Assembly (NCBI GenBank): GCA_001897525.1
Contig: MKTB01000023.1
Span: forward strand, 1-59,635
Source of the DNA: Bacteroidetes bacterium 43-16
GTDB lineage: Bacteria > Bacteroidota > Bacteroidia > Chitinophagales > Chitinophagaceae
Direction: 5' to 3'
Length of the DNA: 59,635 bases
Numbering within the stretch: position 1 is the stretch's first letter; every line of letters starts with the position of its first letter. Shown here piece by piece: positions 8,285 to 17,507 of this stretch. Below the pieces are notes generated by a model. It saw nothing but the letters and a program-made list of their open reading frames with translations. It was not told where the DNA came from and did no database searches. A program made the position numbers and the translations under genes.

Positions 8285-8956
8285 TTATACTGCAGGTAAA
8301 TAGTCTTCCAGGGCTTTTAATTCTTTATTGTTGTAATTGTCATAATGGAAGTGGTCCAGTTTTTTCAGCATCATCGCCAATTGTTCTTTTTCTGTATCCG
8401 TTAATGATCCGCTGGCTATTTTGCCCAGGGTGTTCATTTTATGGAAAATCTTGTATAATTCAAATTTCCCGGATTCGGTAAGCTGTATCAGGTGGCTGCG
8501 CTGATCTTCCGGGTTATCTACCTGGATGAACATATTAGACTTGATGAGGCGGTTGATGATCTCAATACCGCTGCTTTTCTCAATAATATTTCTCCGGATC
8601 AGTTCTGTCTTGGTAATGCGCTCATGCTGCATCACATTGATCAGGAAACTGAATTCTTCCAGGGTCCTGATATTACTTTCCGCAAAAGCTGTTTTGGCAT
8701 AGAATTTAATATACCTGTTGAGCAGGAGTAAATGTTGGGCAATCACGCGCTCTATATTGTTTTCAATATGATGCGGACTTTTAAGAATATTAGGATTGGT
8801 TTTCCCGATTATAGAATTTTTCAGATTGTCCAGATCATGAGCAGGATTAAGGGATGCTACAAAGCCTTCTATATTCAGCGCTTCTTTATCCGCAGCATTT
8901 TTTTCATAGTTTTCCAGCTTATCGATCAATTCTTTTAATAATTCTAAACTATTCAT
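8285..8956 (-). CDS. MarR-family transcriptional regulator
   Basis: 223 residues, longer than the usual 140-160 because of about 70 extra N-terminal residues. The winged-helix core is about 95-180: FLINVMQHERITKTELIRR, a recognition-helix stretch SSGIEIINRLIKSNMF, then the wing and MarR signature DQRSHLIQLTESGKFEL. MarR proteins are dimeric repressors or activators that often respond to small ligands. It sits directly upstream of the carotenoid operon in the same direction, separated by a terminator. GTAC-centred boxes occur upstream of both genes. Control of the carotenoid operon is inferred from this layout. Confidence 0.85.
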   Translation of the reverse strand: MNSLELLKELIDKLENYEKNAADKEALNIEGFVASLNPAHDLDNLKNSIIGKTNPNILKSPHHIENNIERVIAQHLLLLNRYIKFYAKTAFAESNIRTLEEFSFLINVMQHERITKTELIRRNIIEKSSGIEIINRLIKSNMFIQVDNPEDQRSHLIQLTESGKFELYKIFHKMNTLGKIASGSLTDTEKEQLAMMLKKLDHFHYDNYNNKELKALEDYLPAV

Positions 8957-8962
8957 CGCTTT

Positions 8963-9072
8963 AAAATAGTACGTTTTTAGGCTATAATTTTACATTAAAG
9001 TAGTATTATAAGTACGAAAATAACTAATATTTAATAATTCTTTAATTATTTCGTACGATTATGTACTTTATT
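8963..9072 (-). promoter_or_regulatory. Cluster of GTAC boxes upstream of the MarR gene
   Basis: Four GTAC-centred boxes are spaced through the MarR leader: TAGTACGTTTTT near 8968, AAGTACGAAAATAA near 9011, TTATTTCGTACGA near 9046, and TGTACTTTAT near 9062. The second and third form an inverted repeat (GTACGAAAATAA, 9012-9023, against TTATTTCGTAC, 9046-9056). Similar half-sites occur at the crtI promoter, suggesting autoregulation. No clean -7 element was found here. Confidence 0.45.
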
Positions 9073-9087
9073 AAAGGGATTAACATT

Positions 9088-9465
9088 TTAACCAATAGGT
9101 TCCCATAACTCTATTTTGTTGCCTTCTGCATCCATAATGTGTACAAATTTTCCATAATCGTAAGTTTCGATCTTGTCCAGGATGGTAACCCCCTCTCTTT
9201 CAAGTTCTGCCACCAGTGCTTCCAGGTCTGCTACCCTGTAGTTGATCATAAATTCCTTTTCTGATGGTGCGAAGTATTGGGTGCTTTCCGGGAAAGGACT
9301 CCATTGTGTGCTTCCCTTCTGATCCGGAGCAGCTTCCTCGCGCCACTCAAAACTGGCCCCATAATCATTGGTGTCTAAACCGAGGTGTTTCTGGTACCAG
9401 GATCTCATTTTTTCTGTGTCTTTGCATTTGAAAAAAATGCCGCCAATGCCTGTAACCTTTTTCAT
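9088..9465 (-). CDS. VOC (glyoxalase/bleomycin-resistance) family protein
   Basis: 125 residues, the size of a two-module vicinal-oxygen-chelate domain. It begins GIGGIFFKCKDTEKMRSWYQKHLGLDTNDYG and ends KFVHIMDAEGNKIELWEP, with the metal-ligand-type Glu in the final strand. The family includes glyoxalases, dioxygenases and drug-binding proteins, and the substrate cannot be told from sequence. It is a single-gene unit with no informative neighbours. Confidence 0.85.
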   Translation of the reverse strand: MKKVTGIGGIFFKCKDTEKMRSWYQKHLGLDTNDYGASFEWREEAAPDQKGSTQWSPFPESTQYFAPSEKEFMINYRVADLEALVAELEREGVTILDKIETYDYGKFVHIMDAEGNKIELWEPIG

Positions 9466-9598
9466 TGTCTGAATATTTTGAATGCTGTTTGGAAATTAGT
9501 TTTTCGCTGCATATTTATGCAGGAATACAAGACTAAAATTACAGAAACTATATCAATGAGCGCAGCGATTTTTAATCTTTACTTAAAGGGCTTTCCTG

Positions 9599-11983
9599 TT
9601 ATTTGGCCCTGCTCCGCTCTTCAGTATTGCCCTGGTCTCTTTGCGTGGACTTTATATTATTGTTGCCGAAATTGTAGCTTAAAGAAATCCTGAACCCTCT
9701 GCTGTCACCATAGCTGCGTACATCGTTTTGAATACTATTGGAAAGGTAGGTGATCAGCGGCCTTTGCCCGTTCAGCAAGTCTTCAGCAGTAAGCGTAAGG
9801 CTGAGCTGCTGTTTTAAGGACAAAACTTTCATGGAGATATCCAGCATATGCATCGTGGAGATATGAAAGATCTGGTAAGTGCCGGCCGGCTGTACTGAAT
9901 AATTGACACCGAGGAAAACAGATTTTGATTTGTTCAGCGTGAAGTCGTTATTGGTATATAAATAGGCATTGTAGCCGGCTGTTGACCGGATATATTCCGT
10001 TTGGGAACTTAGCTGCTGATAGTTCACATTAAAGCCGGTAAAACTGTTCCACCAGGACCATTTATTAAAATTGTAATAGCTGGAAAGGCCCAACTGGTGA
10101 ATGTTTCCATAGTTCAAAGGCGTTTGACGGGTAATGTTTGTTCCCGGGTCAATGATAGATAGCTCCTGGCTGAAACCGGCTACCCGGGTATAATAGACAG
10201 AATTGACCCATTGTTGATTTTTGGTGTAGGAAAATGAAATATTATCGATAAAGGAAGGCTGTAGCAGGGGATTGCCTTCTGAATAGAAATAAGGACTGGT
10301 GCGTACTATAAAAGGATTCAGGTAATCAAAATCTGGCCTGCGTATCCTCCTGCTGTAGTTGATCGAAAATGAATTTTTTTCGTCAGGGATATAGGTCAGG
10401 TAGGCAGTAGGGAAGCTTTGCCAATAGCTGTTTTTGTGGCGCTGTTGCAGGTTTTCAGAAAAACCTTCGGTTTGTGTGGCTTCCATTCTCAGTCCGACCT
10501 GGCCGGCCCATTGTTCATTGAACTGCTTTTGCGCAGAAAGGTATAGTGCTTCATTGTATTCTTTATAGCTAAATACATTGGACTGTTCTGTATTGAGTAC
10601 GGGTGCTCCGGTACGATGATCATAAACCTTAAGATCGTTCCGGGTATTGGTATAAGAGAGCTTCGCCCCCAGGCTGATGTCGGCCCATTTATAGGGCAGG
10701 GACAGGTCTGTTTTCAGGGAATAGTTTTTGATGTGATTGATATTGACATTTTTAGCGGAGAAGAAGGTATTGGGTACACTATTTTTATCTTGGTCCCATT
10801 CATTTCCGGCAAAAAACTGCTTGTCTTTCTTTTGATAATTGAAGTAGTCGATATCAACCGTCAGCTGCTTTCCTGAGCTGTCCAGCTTAATCGCATGGTA
10901 CCAGTTGAGGGCATTCATGCCGGGCGTATTGCCTGCATTTACATCGGTGGCGATATAGCCATTTTCATTTCCCTTATCGTCTGTTCTTGTAGTGAAAGGA
11001 TGGTTGATAGACTTACGTTGTGTAAAGCTCCCGGAATATTTTAAACCCGTGGTCCACTGCCTGCTTAGCTTATAATCAATGCCCAACCCTAAGCCCAGCA
11101 TATCATTCCTGGTATTGTTGCGCACCGCCTGCTGCCAGGTTTCTCCGGGATAAAAAATATGGCTTTCTGAGCTGGTCAATAGTTTTTCTTTTCCGGTGCT
11201 GGCCGATGCCTGTACCGAAAGCCTGTTATGGTTGTACTGGAATAATCCCTGCAGGTTGCCGCTGTTGTAGGTTTTACGGAGGTAAGAAGCCCCGATATTT
11301 GCGTTCCAGGCATTCTTCCGGGCCGTTTTCAGTTTGATATTGATGAGACCACTGCTGCCTGCAGCATCATACTTTGCAGGTGGTGTAGTGATCACTTCTA
11401 TGCTCCTGATCGTGTTGGCCGGGATGGATTTAAGTAATGCCGCCAGGTCTTCGGCAGGAAGCCTTTGTAAGCGGTCGTCTATCATGATGAGCACTGCTCC
11501 TTTCCCGGGAATGGAAATGGTTTCGTTTTGCACCCTTACCGTGGGTGTTGCCTTTAATGCATCCAGTGCGTTACCACCTGTCGCCGAAGTAGCATTTTCT
11601 ACATGGAATACCAGGCGGTCCACCTTTTGCTCCAGCAGCCTTTTCCTTTCTGTGAATACAAAGCCTTCCAGGGCTACGGCATCATCGACGATGATAGGCG
11701 GTAACAGCGTGTCGCCGCTAAGGTGCAGGCTCAGCGACTGGTCTGACTGTTCAACAAGCAGCTGATAAGTTCCGGCTTCTGCCTCCATGTGGTAGGCACC
11801 GGTACTGTCTGTCATTGTTTGCAGCAGGGGAGTGCTGTCTGCTGTGATGAGCCGGATGGCGGTATAGGCCATTGCCTCATTTTTGTTATTGACAACATGG
11901 CCACGAATAGTGTATTGTTGCGCGTAAAGGGAAGGCTGCAAGGCCAGTAGCAAAAGAAAGAAGCAAATTCTGTTCATGATCAT
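9599..11983 (-). CDS. TonB-type outer membrane receptor (OMP_b-brl_3 family)
   Basis: 794 residues. A signal peptide ends at SLYAQQ. A CarboxypepD_reg-like beta-sandwich (YTIRGHVVNNKNEAMAYTAIRL) covers about 23-100. A plug-like region follows (GNALDALKATPTVRVQNETISIPGKG, then SIEVITTPPAKYDAAGSSGLINI). The rest is a beta-barrel of the outer-membrane beta-barrel family 3 type, ending in SYNFGNNNIKST plus a short charged tail. No TonB box is evident, and these proteins are usually annotated as receptors of unknown ligand. It follows the DUF5694 gene by one base, so the two are an operon. Confidence 0.85.
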   Translation of the reverse strand: MIMNRICFFLLLLALQPSLYAQQYTIRGHVVNNKNEAMAYTAIRLITADSTPLLQTMTDSTGAYHMEAEAGTYQLLVEQSDQSLSLHLSGDTLLPPIIVDDAVALEGFVFTERKRLLEQKVDRLVFHVENATSATGGNALDALKATPTVRVQNETISIPGKGAVLIMIDDRLQRLPAEDLAALLKSIPANTIRSIEVITTPPAKYDAAGSSGLINIKLKTARKNAWNANIGASYLRKTYNSGNLQGLFQYNHNRLSVQASASTGKEKLLTSSESHIFYPGETWQQAVRNNTRNDMLGLGLGIDYKLSRQWTTGLKYSGSFTQRKSINHPFTTRTDDKGNENGYIATDVNAGNTPGMNALNWYHAIKLDSSGKQLTVDIDYFNYQKKDKQFFAGNEWDQDKNSVPNTFFSAKNVNINHIKNYSLKTDLSLPYKWADISLGAKLSYTNTRNDLKVYDHRTGAPVLNTEQSNVFSYKEYNEALYLSAQKQFNEQWAGQVGLRMEATQTEGFSENLQQRHKNSYWQSFPTAYLTYIPDEKNSFSINYSRRIRRPDFDYLNPFIVRTSPYFYSEGNPLLQPSFIDNISFSYTKNQQWVNSVYYTRVAGFSQELSIIDPGTNITRQTPLNYGNIHQLGLSSYYNFNKWSWWNSFTGFNVNYQQLSSQTEYIRSTAGYNAYLYTNNDFTLNKSKSVFLGVNYSVQPAGTYQIFHISTMHMLDISMKVLSLKQQLSLTLTAEDLLNGQRPLITYLSNSIQNDVRSYGDSRGFRISLSYNFGNNNIKSTQRDQGNTEERSRAK

Positions 11984-11984
11984 T

Positions 11985-12827
11985 TTATCTTAAATAGTCG
12001 AGTACATTTACCAGTTTGTATTTCGGGCTGCGTCTCATGAAATCGTTGAAGTAAGCGGTATGAGAAGCGCCCATGAGTATAAATACCCGGTCTTCTTTCT
12101 TGAGCGGGATCTTGTTCAGGTTGCTGTACATGACCAGGTTGCGGTGATAGTATTTTGCGGCTTCATCGGCTCCCTGGGCTTTATCTTCTGTAGCCACATG
12201 GGTTAAGATGTCAGCATTTATATTGATCATGAAATCAAAATATGCCGGGGAGTTCATTAACCGGAAAAAATTGATGAGGGACAGTTTTTTTTCAACGCCG
12301 GCCGTTTCATATTTTTCGGCCATGGCTGCGTATTGCAGGTAGGTGGCGCTGTCCGGGATGGGGGAGATCTTTTCCACGATATTATAATTGTAACTTTCCC
12401 TGTAATCTATTCCGTAGATCTTTTGCGTGCCGGACAGCCTGCCCACTTCATAAGCCAGCAGTTCTATTTCTGAAGGTTGTTTAAAGGTCATTTCCGGGTT
12501 CTTCAGGTAGGCCTGGTATTCTTGCAGCAGTCCTGCATCATACTTGGGCAGCATTTCCACGATGATGACGGTAGGTTTGAATTTCGCGATCTTTTTCGCG
12601 ATCTCATGTACCTGGCGTTTGTTTTCCTTGCTATGCTCATCAAATTCATAGCTGTGGTCATCGGTGGTAAAGCTCATATGGAAAGTACCCATATTCAATA
12701 CCGGTATGGTTTGCGGAAACTTCCCGGGAATAAGCTCTTTGGGCTTTTGCGCAGCTGTGCGGGTAAAGGTAAATAGTGCCAGCATCAGTAGCACTTGTTT
12801 CAGTTGAATGTTTTTAGATGTGCTCAT
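11985..12827 (-). CDS. DUF5694 domain protein, exported
   Basis: 280 residues with an N-terminal signal peptide (LMLALFTFTRTAAQ). The body resembles the TraB/ChaN-like DUF5694 family: IPVLNMGTFHMSF, KFKPTVIIVEMLPKYDAGL, QKIYGIDYRES and RVFILMGASHTAYFNDFM, with conserved His, Glu and Asp that could bind a metal. Its biochemical role is not established. It is the promoter-proximal gene of a two-gene unit with the outer membrane receptor and is divergent from the LytS/LytTR pair. Confidence 0.7.
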   Translation of the reverse strand: MSTSKNIQLKQVLLMLALFTFTRTAAQKPKELIPGKFPQTIPVLNMGTFHMSFTTDDHSYEFDEHSKENKRQVHEIAKKIAKFKPTVIIVEMLPKYDAGLLQEYQAYLKNPEMTFKQPSEIELLAYEVGRLSGTQKIYGIDYRESYNYNIVEKISPIPDSATYLQYAAMAEKYETAGVEKKLSLINFFRLMNSPAYFDFMININADILTHVATEDKAQGADEAAKYYHRNLVMYSNLNKIPLKKEDRVFILMGASHTAYFNDFMRRSPKYKLVNVLDYLR

Positions 12828-12882
12828 GTCAATGATTATTTTATGAGGACAAAATTTGTAAAACCGGCAATAGGTTTAAAAT

Positions 12883-12917
12883 TTTATCGACAAACCTGTG
12901 CCGTTTATCGACAAACC
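12883..12917. promoter_or_regulatory. Phased direct repeat, probable LytTR operator
   Basis: TTTATCGACAAACC occurs twice, at 12883-12896 and 12904-12917, exactly 21 bases apart. LytTR response regulators bind two direct repeats about two helical turns apart, and the complementary strand gives the GTTTGT core expected for them. The site lies in the divergent region between the DUF5694 gene and the histidine kinase gene. Confidence 0.6.
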
Positions 12918-12967
12918 CTTACTCACTTTATGTACGATAGTTCTACTTTTACAAAAACAAAAAAGAG

Positions 12968-13999
12968 ATGATGAAGCATGGCTCACTTTCCAGGAAGAAG
13001 GAATTTGCGATACATATTGTATTCTGGCTGATATGGTCTTATTATGGCTTCCTGGTCATTGGCGAGCATGGCTTGCAGATAGGCAGTCCCTCACTTTTTA
13101 TTATCACAGGGTATATTTTGTACTTTGTCCTTTTTTATTGTAATTATCTATGGGTATTGCCCCGGGTGTTCCAGCCGTTTAAGTGGCAAAAAGCATTATT
13201 GGGCTTTCTTTTGCTCTTTGTGCTGTTCTCCGGTCTCAGATATCTTACAGAGCAGGTCATTACTGTGTACCTGTTCGGCCTGAGGAACTATCCGCCGGGT
13301 ACCAACATTGGCTACTACCTGTACGATAATCTTTATTACAGTTCTCAGCCGCTTATCCTCAGTTCTGTACTTTGGTCGGTGATCTACCTCATCAGGACCC
13401 TGGAATACAATGCCTTTATTATTGAAGAAAATAAAAACACAGAGATTAAATTCCTGAAAGCACAGATCAATCCCCATTTTGTGTTCAATACCCTGAATAA
13501 TATTTATTCTATGGTCTATTTTAAATCCGAAAAATCTTTGCCGGCCATAGAGAAGCTCAGCGAGATCATGCGTTTTACCACCTATGAATCGCAAAGAGAA
13601 CGCATTAAAATAGCCGACGAGATCAATTATATCAAGGCCTATATTGAGCTGGAGCAATTGCGGCATGAGGAAACTGATTTTGTGGATTTTTCTTTGGCTA
13701 TGGAAAGTGAGTTCCTTGAAATTCCACCTTATATCTTATCTCCGCTGGTAGAAAATGCGCTGAAGCATGGTATTGTTTCCAAAGCTTCACCGGTAACAAT
13801 AGTACTTCAAACAGAGCCGCACAGGCTTCATTTTAAAGTGGAGAATGAGATCGGGTATCAGAAGAAGGATAAACTGGGAGGGATAGGCTTGAATAATCTG
13901 GAACGCAGGCTGGATATTTATTTTCCCGGCAAACATGATTTATTTTTGAAGACTGAAAACGGCCGGTTTACGGCTATATTGACAATAGAATTGAAATGA
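12968..13999 (+). CDS. LytS-type sensor histidine kinase
   Basis: 343 residues. Four hydrophobic segments occupy about residues 10-150. The His_kinase domain follows, with phospho-acceptor motif KAQINPHFVFNTLNNIYSMV, then the ATP-binding N box LSPLVENALKHG and the G box GGIGLNNLERRL. This family senses envelope or nutrient signals and phosphorylates LytTR regulators. The stop codon overlaps the start of the response regulator gene (ATGA), so they form a pair. Confidence 0.92.
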   Translation: MMKHGSLSRKKEFAIHIVFWLIWSYYGFLVIGEHGLQIGSPSLFIITGYILYFVLFYCNYLWVLPRVFQPFKWQKALLGFLLLFVLFSGLRYLTEQVITVYLFGLRNYPPGTNIGYYLYDNLYYSSQPLILSSVLWSVIYLIRTLEYNAFIIEENKNTEIKFLKAQINPHFVFNTLNNIYSMVYFKSEKSLPAIEKLSEIMRFTTYESQRERIKIADEINYIKAYIELEQLRHEETDFVDFSLAMESEFLEIPPYILSPLVENALKHGIVSKASPVTIVLQTEPHRLHFKVENEIGYQKKDKLGGIGLNNLERRLDIYFPGKHDLFLKTENGRFTAILTIELK

Positions 14000-14691
14000 G
14001 TAAAAAGATCAATTGTATTATACTGGATGATGAACCGCTGGCGGTACAGCTCATCTCCGATTATGCTTCCAGGCTGTCCCAGCTTCATGTAGTGTATGCA
14101 GGGAGTGATGCCTTTAAAGCTATTGAACATTTGCAGGCCGAGACGGTAGACCTGGTATTCATTGATATCCAGATGCCGCAACTGACGGGTATAGAATTGA
14201 TGCAGCTGTTTAACCAGAAGCATAATTTTATCATTACTTCGGCTTATCCGCAGTATGCCCTGGATGCATACCAGTTTCATGTGATTGATTTTTTGCTGAA
14301 ACCCGTCACCTTCGCGCGTTTTTACCAGGGTGTAGAGAAATACCAGCGCTGGCAGGAGACCTTTCAGCAGGCTGATACCGGGGATAGCTACCTCCTGGTA
14401 AAGTCAGATCGTAAGCAGTATAGAATAGCAACAGAGACCATTCAATATATAGAGGGACTAAAAGACTATATCCGTATTCATACCGATACGGAAAAGATCA
14501 TGGTATTGGAGAACCTGAAGGATATCCTGACCCGGCTCCCCGGGCATAAATTTGTACGTATCCACCGTTCTTATATTATTCCCAGGAATGGGATTAAAGT
14601 AATAGAAGGCAACCAGATCAGGATGACCAACGGTACCTGGCTGCCTATTGGCGAAACTTACCGTAAACAGACAGATGAATGGTTGCGCTAG
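13996..14691 (+). CDS. LytTR response regulator
   Basis: 231 residues. The receiver domain (1-120) has the acidic pair DDEP, the phospho-acceptor Asp in LVFIDIQMPQLTGIEL and a Lys in LLKPVTF. The LytTR DNA-binding domain (about 130-231) includes QYIEGLKDYIRIHT and FVRIHRSYIIP. LytTR proteins bind paired direct repeats. A matching repeat lies upstream of its partner kinase, so autoregulation or control of the divergent DUF5694/receptor unit is likely. Confidence 0.93.
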   Translation: MSKKINCIILDDEPLAVQLISDYASRLSQLHVVYAGSDAFKAIEHLQAETVDLVFIDIQMPQLTGIELMQLFNQKHNFIITSAYPQYALDAYQFHVIDFLLKPVTFARFYQGVEKYQRWQETFQQADTGDSYLLVKSDRKQYRIATETIQYIEGLKDYIRIHTDTEKIMVLENLKDILTRLPGHKFVRIHRSYIIPRNGIKVIEGNQIRMTNGTWLPIGETYRKQTDEWLR

Positions 14692-14698
14692 GAGCTGC

Positions 14699-17032
14699 TT
14701 AATAATTTACAGACAATCCTACTCCAAAGCCCATATCACTATCATAGTGGGTACGGATTCCGAGGTTCCTGGTAAGGATATAGCGCAGGTCCACCATGTA
14801 TTCCAAATCGGTATTGACCATAAAACCTGCTCTTAATCTTTTTGCAATCGGAATATCTTCACGCATCAGAGACACACGAAATATACCGTCATGATAGACT
14901 TCCGCCTGCAGGTTGACCAGCATAGGCAGAGTATACATCACCCCTAAGCTTACCGCGGCCCTGTTGTCCTTTTTGTTGGTCTGCCCGAATATATTTTTCT
15001 CATGCTCATCGATACCCATTTTACGGTAGCGCCAGTCGAAACCGATGAAGGGCATCAGCCACTGCATTTTACCGATGTATCTTCCCAAATGGGTTTCCAC
15101 TTCATAGCCGTGCATATCATTGTAGCCCAAGCGCCATTCTGATCCCAGGCTCCATCTTGCATTCTTCAACATGGCTGATCCATCGTTACCGTTGGTAGCA
15201 AAATCATTTTCGGCCATCAGGTGCGGCATATTATGGTCTCGCTGTAACTTTCGGTAAGCTTTTGCTTTATCTGGTAGATAAGGGTTTTGATAATCATCTA
15301 CAGCAAACACCCTGTTCATTCCCGACATCATATGGTACAGGATATGACAGTGGAAAAACCAGTCTCCTTCCTCATTAGCCAAAAATTCTATGGTATCGGT
15401 TTCCATCGGCATAATGTCCAGTACATTTTTCAAAGGTGCTTTTTCCCCTTTGCCATTAATGATCCTGAAGTCAAAACCGTGCAGGTGCATCGGATGCCGC
15501 ATCATCGAATTGTTGTAAAGTGTAATCCGTAATACTTCGCCTTTTTTAACGAGGATCTTATCCGTTTCAGCCAGTATACGGTTATCCATACTCCATACGT
15601 AGCGGTTCATATTTCCGGTAAGGGTAAATTTCATTTCTTTAACCGAAGCATTTTTCGGAAGTTCTGTATTGTGGGGAGATTCGAGCATACTGTAATTCAG
15701 CGTCACGATATTACTCATTGCGTTAGAATTATAGCGATTGGGATCTTCCTCCATATTCATTTTGTGGCCATTGTTATTTTCATGGTCCGGCATTTGGTGC
15801 TGGCTATGGTCCATTTCCGGCATTTTGTTTTTTGCAGGTTTGCCTTTTTTCTTTTCCTCTCCGGTAATTTCGGGATACATGACCACGTTCATATCCATCT
15901 GCTGTAAAGACATATTCATGCCCATATCATCCAGGTCTCCGTTCATCTTCATCATCCCGTTCATCATCTTCATTCCTTCAAAATATTTCAAACGAGGCAA
16001 AGCACCTGCATACTGCTTCACTCCGTTTCCTATGAAATAGCTGGAAGACTGGGTACGGTCCTCGGTTGTGGCTATAAATTCAAAGGCCTTTCCGTCTTCA
16101 GGAATGGTAACCACTACATCATAGGTTTCAGAGACAGCGATGATGAGCCTGTCTACCTCAACAGGAGTTACATCATTACCGTCGCTGGCCACTACGCTCA
16201 TTTTACCGCCTGCATAGCGCAGCCAGAAGTAGGAAGATGCACCGCCGTTAGCAATGCGTAAGCGGACCTTGTCACCCGCTTTAAGCGGTTTTCCGTCAAT
16301 ACTTTTAAGCTCCGTTATATTTTTACCGTTCATCAATACTTTCTCATAATACACATCGCTCACGTCCATTGCCAGCATACGTTTCCATTCGTTTTTGATC
16401 TTAGTTTTAAAATATCCGCCACGGATAGCTTCTGCGTAACTTTGAGTAGCTCCTTTCCTGATGGCAAACCAGTCGGTAGCTGAGTGCAGCATACGATGTA
16501 CATTATCCGGGTTGAAATTGGTCCATTCGCTAAGTACAATGGGTACAGAGGGCAGATCATCTATACCTTTACGGAATGTTTTATCATCCTCCCTTTTATG
16601 CATAATGAAATTACCATACATTCCTATCTGTTCCTGCAAACCTTCATGTGAGTGGTACCAGTGTGTGCCGTTCTGGATAATGGGAAAACGATAGGTGAAT
16701 GATGTACCGGGTTTGATCGGTTTTTGGGTTAAATAAGGAATGCCATCCTCCTTATTGGGCAAAAATAAGCCGTGCCAGTGGAGCGCAGTTCCTTCTTTCA
16801 ACTGATTATGTACTACAATTTCGGCAGTATCTCCTTCTGTAAATTCAAGAGTTGGCATCGGGATCTGCCCGTTTGCGGCTATGGCTCTTTTTTCTTTGCC
16901 TGCAAAATTCACAATGGTATCTTTAAGCACCAAATCGTAACGAACTACTTTTTGCGCGAAAAGGGATTGCGTCAAAAGCAGGATAAAAACTGCCGGTAAT
17001 AAACGGTTGAGTATATGGATGGATCTGTTCAT
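14699..17032 (-). CDS. Multicopper oxidase with C-terminal outer-membrane-barrel-like extension
   Basis: 777 residues. A signal peptide ends near residue 27 (LFAQK). Cupredoxin domains carry HWHG (85-88), HWYHSH (124-129), HPMHLHG (513-519) and the HCHILYH motif (561 on), together the full set of type 1, 2 and 3 copper ligands. A Met/His-rich stretch at about 350-440 is typical of CopA/CueO enzymes that oxidise Cu(I). After about residue 630 the protein continues with amphipathic strands (WRLGYNDMHGYEVETHLG to GIRTHYDSDMGFGVGLSVNY) resembling the CopB copper-resistance family. It is the last gene of a five-gene operon starting at 18974. Confidence 0.9.
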   Translation of the reverse strand: MNRSIHILNRLLPAVFILLLTQSLFAQKVVRYDLVLKDTIVNFAGKEKRAIAANGQIPMPTLEFTEGDTAEIVVHNQLKEGTALHWHGLFLPNKEDGIPYLTQKPIKPGTSFTYRFPIIQNGTHWYHSHEGLQEQIGMYGNFIMHKREDDKTFRKGIDDLPSVPIVLSEWTNFNPDNVHRMLHSATDWFAIRKGATQSYAEAIRGGYFKTKIKNEWKRMLAMDVSDVYYEKVLMNGKNITELKSIDGKPLKAGDKVRLRIANGGASSYFWLRYAGGKMSVVASDGNDVTPVEVDRLIIAVSETYDVVVTIPEDGKAFEFIATTEDRTQSSSYFIGNGVKQYAGALPRLKYFEGMKMMNGMMKMNGDLDDMGMNMSLQQMDMNVVMYPEITGEEKKKGKPAKNKMPEMDHSQHQMPDHENNNGHKMNMEEDPNRYNSNAMSNIVTLNYSMLESPHNTELPKNASVKEMKFTLTGNMNRYVWSMDNRILAETDKILVKKGEVLRITLYNNSMMRHPMHLHGFDFRIINGKGEKAPLKNVLDIMPMETDTIEFLANEEGDWFFHCHILYHMMSGMNRVFAVDDYQNPYLPDKAKAYRKLQRDHNMPHLMAENDFATNGNDGSAMLKNARWSLGSEWRLGYNDMHGYEVETHLGRYIGKMQWLMPFIGFDWRYRKMGIDEHEKNIFGQTNKKDNRAAVSLGVMYTLPMLVNLQAEVYHDGIFRVSLMREDIPIAKRLRAGFMVNTDLEYMVDLRYILTRNLGIRTHYDSDMGFGVGLSVNY

Positions 17033-17056
17033 TTTCCTGTATTTTGTTGTTGAAAT

Positions 17057-17506
17057 CTAAGGCTGCTCTTTCAGCCATTTTATTAAAACTTCAATTTCCT
17101 CTTTATTGAGTTCTGCATTTTTGTGTACTAAGGTATAGGACCAGAGTGGCATTTGCTCTGTTTTTATCTGTTCCTCTATTGAGCGGAGCAAACGTTCCTG
17201 TTTCCGTGCAGCGTAATTGCCCCATTCATTAAAATTCAATTCATTCTTAGCCTCGCTGATGTGCTTTTCTACCAGCCATCTGCCGGGCTGCACATAGTCG
17301 TACCACAGATAGTTGGTATTGTTGCTATGGCAGTCGTAGCAAGATCTTCGCAGGATCTTGCTTACCTCAACAGGTGTTTGATAATAGCGGATAAAATCGG
17401 TGGTGTACACCTTACCATTATCTGTATTGGGGGCGGGCTGAAAAAACTGGCTCACTAAAAAAGCAAAGAATAAAGTGGTTAAAACCGGTTTAATTGCCTT
17501 TTTCAT
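17057..17506 (-). CDS. Heme-binding domain protein (c-type heme motif)
   Basis: 149 residues. One N-terminal hydrophobic segment (TTLFFAFLVSQFF) suggests a membrane anchor. A single CYDCH motif (about 56-60) predicts covalent heme c. The following YDYVQPGRWLVEKHI and NFNEWGNYAARKQERLLRSI match the Haem_bd family common in Bacteroidota, and MPLWSY supplies a possible axial Met. It may pass electrons from the neighbouring multicopper oxidase or act as an envelope redox protein. It is 24 bases upstream of that oxidase gene. Confidence 0.85.
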   Translation of the reverse strand: MKKAIKPVLTTLFFAFLVSQFFQPAPNTDNGKVYTTDFIRYYQTPVEVSKILRRSCYDCHSNNTNYLWYDYVQPGRWLVEKHISEAKNELNFNEWGNYAARKQERLLRSIEEQIKTEQMPLWSYTLVHKNAELNKEEIEVLIKWLKEQP

Positions 17507-17507
17507 T

